Below are positions 59,297-64,000 of a DNA stretch of 64,000 nt, one piece after another. The DNA is from JACQFZ01 sp041485885 (GTDB lineage Bacteria > Pseudomonadota > Gammaproteobacteria > Acidiferrobacterales > Sulfurifustaceae). A program made the translations under genes and the position numbers. Position 1 is the stretch's first letter. Every line of letters starts with the position of its first letter. A model generated the notes under the pieces. The model made no database searches. It saw nothing but the letters and a program-made list of their open reading frames with translations, and was not told the DNA's origin. The stretch is taken from the NCBI GenBank assembly GCA_041485885.1, contig JBGPKL010000010.1, positions 1 through 64,000 on the forward strand, given 5' to 3'.

Positions 59297-60741
59297 TGTC
59301 CCTCGCGCTCCTTGCCGAGGCGTTGCGTGCGCCGCTCGTGGGCCGCGACGCCACCTTCAGCGGTGTCGGCACCGATACCCGCACGCTTGGCGCCGGGGAT
59401 CTTTTCGTCGCGCTCATGGGCCCGCATTTCGACGGCCATAACTTCGTGCCGGAGGCGATCGCGAAAGGAGCCGCCGGCGCGCTGCTCTCGCGTCCGCTCC
59501 AGACCCCGCTTCCCTACGTCCGCGTGCCGGAAACGCGCGCCGCGTTCGGACAACTCGCCACGTTCTGGCGCCGCCAGTTTCAGATCCCGGTGATCGCGGT
59601 GACCGGCAGCAACGGCAAGACCACGGTGAAGGAAATGATCGGCGCCATTATGGGTGAGACTGGCCGTGGCTGCGTCACGCGCGGCAATCTCAATAACGAT
59701 ATCGGCGTGCCGCTCACGCTGTTGCGGCTGAGCGCCACCGATCGTTACGCCGTCATCGAGATGGGGATGAACCATCCGGACGAGATCGCTTATCTCTCTC
59801 GCATGGCCGCCCCGACAGTCGCCGTTATCACCAACGCGGCCGAAGCGCACCTCGCGGGTGTTGGGAGCCTCGAGCGGATCGCGCGCGCCAAGAGCGAGAT
59901 TTTTGACGGACTCGCCCCCGATGGCATCGCCGTGCTCAACGCCGACGATCCGTTTTTCGATTTCTGGCGGGAGCTTGCGGCTCCGCACCGTGTGGTCACC
60001 TTTGGACTCGATCATCCGGCCGATGTCACGGCGCGCTACCGGCTCGAGAGCGTCGGTTGCGCTATTGAACTCAAGACGCCCCATGGAGACGCTGAAATAC
60101 GCGTTGGCCTCATTGGCAAGCACAATGTTGCGAACGCACTCGCGGCGACGGCGGCTGCGCTCGAGACCGGTGTGAAGCTGAACGACGTCGCGAGCGGTCT
60201 ACAGAAATTGAGAGCAATTTCCGGCCGGCTCGAGTTGAAACAGGGTGTCAGCGGCGCGCGCGTCATCGACGATACGTACAACGCCAATCCCGGCTCGTTG
60301 ACCGCGGCTCTGCAAGTCCTGAAGGAAGCGAAAGGGGAACGCGTCGCCGTTCTCGGCGACATGGCGGAACTCGGTGCGGCGGCGCCCGGTATGCACCGGC
60401 GTGCCGGAGAGCTCGCGCGCGAGATCCGGATCGATCGACTCTACGGCGTCGGCGAGCTGGCTGCGCTCGCGGTCGAAGGTTTTGGCAAAGGCGGGAAGCA
60501 CTTTAGCGGCCCGGAGGCGCTCATCGACGCGCTCATCGATTGCATGCACTCGGGGATGACGGTGCTGGTGAAGGGGTCGCGGGTCATGCAAATGGAACGC
60601 GTCGTCGCCGGCATCGTTCGCCGAGGTCGTGCAGTGGTCCCCTCCCCCCGTGCGGGAGAGGGGTCGGGGAGAGGCGGGGCGGCTCCTAAGAAAGCTTCCC
60701 CCTCTCCCCGTCCCTCCCCCGCAAGGGGAGAGGGGGAGTGA
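59293..60741 (+). CDS. murF: UDP-MurNAc-tripeptide--D-Ala-D-Ala ligase with a repeat-derived tail
   Basis: Adds D-Ala-D-Ala to form the pentapeptide precursor. The 482-residue protein has P-loop VTGSNGKTTVKE (103-114), MGMNHPDEIAYLS, and the C-terminal domain with LVKGSRVMQMERVV. Residues about 450-482 (PSPRAGEGSG..., SPRPSPARGEGE) are encoded by a CCTCTCCC-type palindromic repeat, so the original stop was lost when the repeat inserted. The tail is unlikely to form part of the enzyme core. Confidence 0.95.
   Translation: MMSLALLAEALRAPLVGRDATFSGVGTDTRTLGAGDLFVALMGPHFDGHNFVPEAIAKGAAGALLSRPLQTPLPYVRVPETRAAFGQLATFWRRQFQIPVIAVTGSNGKTTVKEMIGAIMGETGRGCVTRGNLNNDIGVPLTLLRLSATDRYAVIEMGMNHPDEIAYLSRMAAPTVAVITNAAEAHLAGVGSLERIARAKSEIFDGLAPDGIAVLNADDPFFDFWRELAAPHRVVTFGLDHPADVTARYRLESVGCAIELKTPHGDAEIRVGLIGKHNVANALAATAAALETGVKLNDVASGLQKLRAISGRLELKQGVSGARVIDDTYNANPGSLTAALQVLKEAKGERVAVLGDMAELGAAAPGMHRRAGELAREIRIDRLYGVGELAALAVEGFGKGGKHFSGPEALIDALIDCMHSGMTVLVKGSRVMQMERVVAGIVRRGRAVVPSPRAGEGSGRGGAAPKKASPSPRPSPARGEGE
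60638..60738. repeat. CCTCTCCC palindromic repeat inside the 3' end of murF
   Basis: Two units lie here: 60638-60677, CCCCTCC...CGGGAGAGGGG then GGGGAGAGGCGGGG, and 60697-60738, CCCCCTCTCCCC...GGGGAGAGGGGG inverted relative to the first. The pair mirrors the layout at 4861-5051. It overlaps the last 33 murF codons and could form a hairpin before mraY. Confidence 0.85.
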
Positions 60742-60776
60742 TGAGAACTTCACGTTTAAGAGTGGGAGGCGCCTGA

Positions 60777-61859
60777 GTGCTCTACTATCTCTTCGACCGG
60801 CTGACGAGCGAGTTGTCGTTCTTCAACGTCTTTCGTTATCTCACGATGCGCGCCATTCTCGGTGTGCTCACGGCGCTCGCGGTTTCGCTCTGGGTCGGGC
60901 CGGTCGTGATACGCCGCTTGGTATCGGGGCAGATGGGCCAGACGGTGCGCAAGGACGGCCCGCAAACGCATCTGAGCAAGGCCGGGACGCCGACCATGGG
61001 CGGCGCGTTGATTCTGATCGCGGTGTTCATCGCCACGCTCGCCTGGGCCGACCTGCGCAATCGGTTCGTCTGGGTCGTACTGTTTACGACGCTCGCGTTC
61101 GGTGCGATCGGCTGGGTCGACGATTACAAAAAAATCCTCAACAAAGACCCGCGCGGCATCGGCGCACGGCAGAAATTTTTCTGGCAGAGCGTGTCGGGCC
61201 TCGCTGCGGCGATCTTTTTGTATGCAACCGCGCAGCTTCCCGCGGAGACCGAGCTGATACTCCCGCTGTTCAAGAATATTTTCGTTCCGCTCGGCCCGTT
61301 TTATATCGTGCTCGCGTGGTGCGTGATCGTCGGTTCGAGCAACGCGGTAAACTTGACCGACGGCCTCGACGGCCTCGCGATCATGCCGGCGGTGATGGTC
61401 GCGAGCGGCCTCGGCGTCTTCGCGTACGTCATCGGCAACGCGAACTTCTCCAGCTATCTCGGCTTTCCTCACATCGTCGGCGTGGGCGAGGTGCTCGTTA
61501 TCTGCGCCGCTATCGTCGGTGCGGGCCTCGGGTTTCTCTGGTTCAACACCTATCCCGCGATGGTGTTCATGGGCGACATCGGCGCCCTCTCGCTCGGCGC
61601 CGCGCTCGGCGCGATCGCCATCGTCGTCCGCCAGGAGGTGGTGTTATTCATCATGGGCGGTTTGTTCGTGATGGAAACGCTCTCCGTCGTGCTGCAAGTC
61701 GCCTCGTTCAAGCTGACGGGCAAGCGCATCTTCCGCATGGCGCCGTTGCATCATCACTTCGAGCTAAAGGGTTGGCCGGAGCCGCGCGTGATCGTGCGCT
61801 TCTGGATCATCTCGCTCATGCTGGTGCTGGTCGGTTTGGCAACCTTGAAAATTCGCTGA
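60777..61859 (+). CDS. mraY: Phospho-N-acetylmuramoyl-pentapeptide transferase
   Basis: Integral membrane enzyme that makes lipid I on undecaprenyl phosphate. The 360-residue protein has about ten helices and the motifs GTPTMGGALIL, GWVDDYKK (catalytic aspartates), NAVNLTDGLDGLAIMP and PLHHHFELKGWPEPRV. The start is GTG 60777 with GGGAGG upstream. It overlaps murD by TGATG. Confidence 0.97.
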   Translation: MLYYLFDRLTSELSFFNVFRYLTMRAILGVLTALAVSLWVGPVVIRRLVSGQMGQTVRKDGPQTHLSKAGTPTMGGALILIAVFIATLAWADLRNRFVWVVLFTTLAFGAIGWVDDYKKILNKDPRGIGARQKFFWQSVSGLAAAIFLYATAQLPAETELILPLFKNIFVPLGPFYIVLAWCVIVGSSNAVNLTDGLDGLAIMPAVMVASGLGVFAYVIGNANFSSYLGFPHIVGVGEVLVICAAIVGAGLGFLWFNTYPAMVFMGDIGALSLGAALGAIAIVVRQEVVLFIMGGLFVMETLSVVLQVASFKLTGKRIFRMAPLHHHFELKGWPEPRVIVRFWIISLMLVLVGLATLKIR

Positions 61860-63217
61860 TGCCGAACGCTGCCGCCATGCACCGCACAAATCCAAAACGG
61901 GCCTTGGTTGTCGGACTCGGTGCGACCGGGCTTTCGTGCGTTCGCTATTTAACCGCGCGCGGTTACGACGTGAGTGCGATCGATTCACGAGCGGCGCCGC
62001 CGAATCTCGCGACGATCAAGCATGAGTTTCCGGACGTGGCGGTCCACACCGGCGACTTCGCCGCCGATTGGCTCGCCCGCGCGGAGCTGCTGGTCGTGAG
62101 CCCGGGCGTCAGTCTGCGCGAGCCGGCTATCGCGCGCGCGCTGGCAGCGGGCTGCGAGGTGGTCGGCGACATCGAGCTGTTTGCGCGCGAAGCGAACGCG
62201 CCGGTTCTGGCCGTGACGGGTGCGAACGGCAAGAGCACCGTGACATCGCTGGTCGGCGCCATCTGCGTCGCGGCGGGGCTCGATACCTTTATCGGCGGAA
62301 ACATCGGCGTGCCGGCGCTGTCGCTGCTCGATGAAGGGGAACCCGACGTGTACGTGCTCGAGCTCTCGAGCTTTCAACTCGAAACCACCGCGAGCCTCAA
62401 CGCGCGCGCGGCGGCGGTACTCAATCTCACGCCGGATCACATGGATCGCTACGCGAGTCTGGATGAGTATGCGCAAGCGAAGGCGCGTGTATTCGGCGGC
62501 GACGGCTTAATGGTGTTGAACGCCGATGACCAGCGCGTCATGCAAATGGCGCGGGCGGATCGCCGCGGCGTGCGCTTCACGCTCGGTGCTCCGCGATCGT
62601 CGTCGGAATACGGTTTGCGCGCACGCGGTCGCGATCTGTGGCTCGCTCGTGACGATCGATATCTGATGCCGGCGGCCGAGGTTCAGCTGCCTGGACGGCA
62701 CAATCTCGCGAACGTGTTGGCCGCTCTCGCGCTCACCGACGCACTGGGAGTCGCGCGCGAGGCGCAAGTCAACGCGGTGCGTGCCTTCGGCGGCCTGCCG
62801 CATCGAACCGAGCTGGTCGCAAGTCGCGACGGCATTCGTTGGATCAACGACTCGAAGGGCACGAATGTCGGCGCGACGATCGCCGCGCTGAACGGCATGG
62901 ACGCGCCGGTCGTGTTGATCGCCGGCGGCGACGGCAAAGGCGCCGATTTCGCCGCGCTTCGCGACGCGTGCGCATCGCATGCACGCGCCGTCGTTCTCAT
63001 TGGGCGCGACGCACCGCGCATCGAGTCGGCGCTTGAGGGGGTGGTGCCGGTGCGCCACGCGACGGATATGCGCGCGGCCGTGCACGCGGCGCGCTCGCTC
63101 GCGCAATCGGGTGACATTGTGCTGCTTTCGCCCGCGTGCGCGAGCTTCGACATGTTCAACAACTATGAACACCGCGGCGAAGTATTTCGTGACGCGGTCA
63201 AGGAACTCCTCCAATGA
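61859..63217 (+). CDS. murD: UDP-MurNAc-L-alanine--D-glutamate ligase
   Basis: Adds D-Glu to UDP-MurNAc-L-Ala. The 452-residue protein has a Rossmann start ALVVGLGATGLSCVRYL, the P-loop VTGANGKSTVTS (119-130), NLTPDHMDRYASLDEY and HRTELVASRDGIRWINDSKGTN. The frame extends far upstream through mraY, but ATG 61859 overlaps the mraY stop and gives the standard length. It overlaps ftsW by 4 bp. Confidence 0.97.
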   Translation: MPNAAAMHRTNPKRALVVGLGATGLSCVRYLTARGYDVSAIDSRAAPPNLATIKHEFPDVAVHTGDFAADWLARAELLVVSPGVSLREPAIARALAAGCEVVGDIELFAREANAPVLAVTGANGKSTVTSLVGAICVAAGLDTFIGGNIGVPALSLLDEGEPDVYVLELSSFQLETTASLNARAAAVLNLTPDHMDRYASLDEYAQAKARVFGGDGLMVLNADDQRVMQMARADRRGVRFTLGAPRSSSEYGLRARGRDLWLARDDRYLMPAAEVQLPGRHNLANVLAALALTDALGVAREAQVNAVRAFGGLPHRTELVASRDGIRWINDSKGTNVGATIAALNGMDAPVVLIAGGDGKGADFAALRDACASHARAVVLIGRDAPRIESALEGVVPVRHATDMRAAVHAARSLAQSGDIVLLSPACASFDMFNNYEHRGEVFRDAVKELLQ

Positions 63218-64000
63218 GTCGCGCGATCGAAGCCGGGGGCATGCGCGCGGTGGGTCGCGCGCGAAGCAGCTGGGATTACTCGCTGATCGGCGCTGTCGTG
63301 ACGCTCGCGGCGTTGGGCCTCGTCATGGTGTATTCGGCTTCCGTCGACTATGCCACGCGCACCCAAGACAATAGCTTCTATTTTCTCGTTCGCCACGCTC
63401 TCTACTTGATCGCGGGCTTCGCTATCGCGTACATCGCAGTGCGCACGCGCGTGCGTTGGTGGGAGGCGGGCGGGCCGTACCTGCTGCTCATCGGACTCGC
63501 ACTGCTCGTGTTGGTGTTGCTGCCCGGTATCGGTATGCACGTCAACGGCAGCTCGCGCTGGTTGCGCCTCGGTATCCTCACCGTGCAGCCCTCGGAGCTG
63601 ATGAAGCTCTTCATGATCGTTTATGTCGCGGGCTACCTCGTGCGCCGGCAAGAGGAACTACGCAAGTTCACCCAAGGCATTCTGATGGTGAGCATCGTCG
63701 TCGCAATCATTGGCATGCTGCTCTTACAGGAGCCCGACCTCGGCGCGGTGGTGACGATTTGCGTCACCGTGCTCACGATGCTGTTTTTGGGCGGCGTGCG
63801 CTTTTGGCACTTCATGCTCGTCGTGCTGGCGGGCGTCGGCGGCATGGTGCTGCTTACGCTGATCGCGCCGTACCGCATGAACCGCGTCACGAGCTTTCTC
63901 GATCCGTGGGCCGATCCGTACAACACCGGATTTCAACTAGTTCAAGCGCTGATCGCGTTCGGCCGCGGCGAGTGGCTCGGCGTGGGCCTCGGCGCGAGTG
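63214..64000 (+). CDS. ftsW: Septal peptidoglycan glycosyltransferase FtsW (cut by window end)
   Basis: The first 262 residues of a SEDS-family lipid II polymerase. Helices start after a short basic tail; family text includes VMVYSASVDYA, FYFLVRHALYLIAG, GSSRWLRLGILTVQPSELMKL and LLLQEPDLGAVVTI, where the Asp is catalytic. It pairs with FtsI at the septum. The ATG at 63214 overlaps the murD stop, and the gene runs off the right edge. Confidence 0.96.
   Translation, partial: MSRAIEAGGMRAVGRARSSWDYSLIGAVVTLAALGLVMVYSASVDYATRTQDNSFYFLVRHALYLIAGFAIAYIAVRTRVRWWEAGGPYLLLIGLALLVLVLLPGIGMHVNGSSRWLRLGILTVQPSELMKLFMIVYVAGYLVRRQEELRKFTQGILMVSIVVAIIGMLLLQEPDLGAVVTICVTVLTMLFLGGVRFWHFMLVVLAGVGGMVLLTLIAPYRMNRVTSFLDPWADPYNTGFQLVQALIAFGRGEWLGVGLGAS

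Noticed and set aside
60629..63217. 862-codon open frame across mraY and murD
   Set aside because: Only its last 452 codons are MurD; the first part reads through mraY in the wrong frame and is Arg-rich shadow text.

Overview
The window reads as a chromosomal segment of a GC-rich, Gram-negative proteobacterium. It carries Tat and Mla systems, a cytochrome bc1 complex, LpoA and a division/cell-wall (dcw) cluster. Gene order mixes betaproteobacterial habits (murA-hisGDCBHAF-hisIE-tatABC-petABC-sspAB) with gammaproteobacterial ones (rsmI opposite lpoA-yraN-SIS-dolP, and rnpB between rsmI and mraZ). An early-branching or non-enteric gammaproteobacterium fits best, but this comes from gene order only and no species is claimed. 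No tRNA, CRISPR array or transposase gene was seen.

Layout. 1-4.8 kb: the end of an acetyl-CoA synthetase gene, a membrane GGDEF-EAL protein, and an alkylation-repair group (Ada/AlkA fusion, Ogt, a truncated 2OG-Fe(II) oxygenase). 5.1-11.9 kb: methylcitrate (propionate) genes prpD, prpC, prpB and a frameshifted prpE, plus a metallo-beta-lactamase-fold hydrolase. 12.2-19.8 kb: an accessory locus of two convergent operons. One has a DarA-like flavodoxin protein, a DarB-like ketosynthase III, a small HTH-like protein and a BtrH-type acyltransferase. The other has a two-gene ABC exporter, an acyl carrier protein, a ketosynthase and a chain-length factor. 20.0-25.8 kb: mlaFEDCB, a second ABC exporter (yadGH type) and a SlyB-like protein. 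26-36.3 kb: ibaG, grxD, murA and the histidine genes, interrupted by hairpin repeats and a 620-bp palindromic element. 36.4-42.5 kb: tatABC, petABC, sspAB and a macrodomain protein. 42.5-47.4 kb: a response regulator, a large sensor kinase and a REC-PAS-PAS-GGDEF protein. 47.6-53.6 kb: a DUF2784 protein, an outer-membrane barrel, rfaE2-dolP-SIS-yraN-lpoA and the divergent rsmI. 53.7-64 kb: RNase P RNA, then mraZ-rsmH-ftsL-ftsI-murE-murF-mraY-murD-ftsW (cut by the window end).

How the parts work together. TatABC lies directly before petABC, whose Rieske subunit is a classical Tat substrate. MlaFEDCB, MurA, LpoA and the dcw genes all serve the envelope. The 12-20 kb locus has the signature enzymes of head-to-head dialkylresorcinol or cyclohexanedione lipid synthesis but no ketoreductase or dehydratase, so it probably draws acyl chains from primary fatty-acid synthesis. 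Its ABC exporter and BtrH-like protein suggest a secreted or further acylated lipid.

The least explained sequence is in the non-coding repeats. A hairpin built of about 10-bp units fills four operon junctions, each ending 14-27 nt before a start codon. A 620-bp long palindrome separates hisA from hisF. A CG-rich palindromic repeat has supplied the last 33 codons of murF. A 13-bp palindrome is shared by the upstream regions of the darA-like and mla operons.
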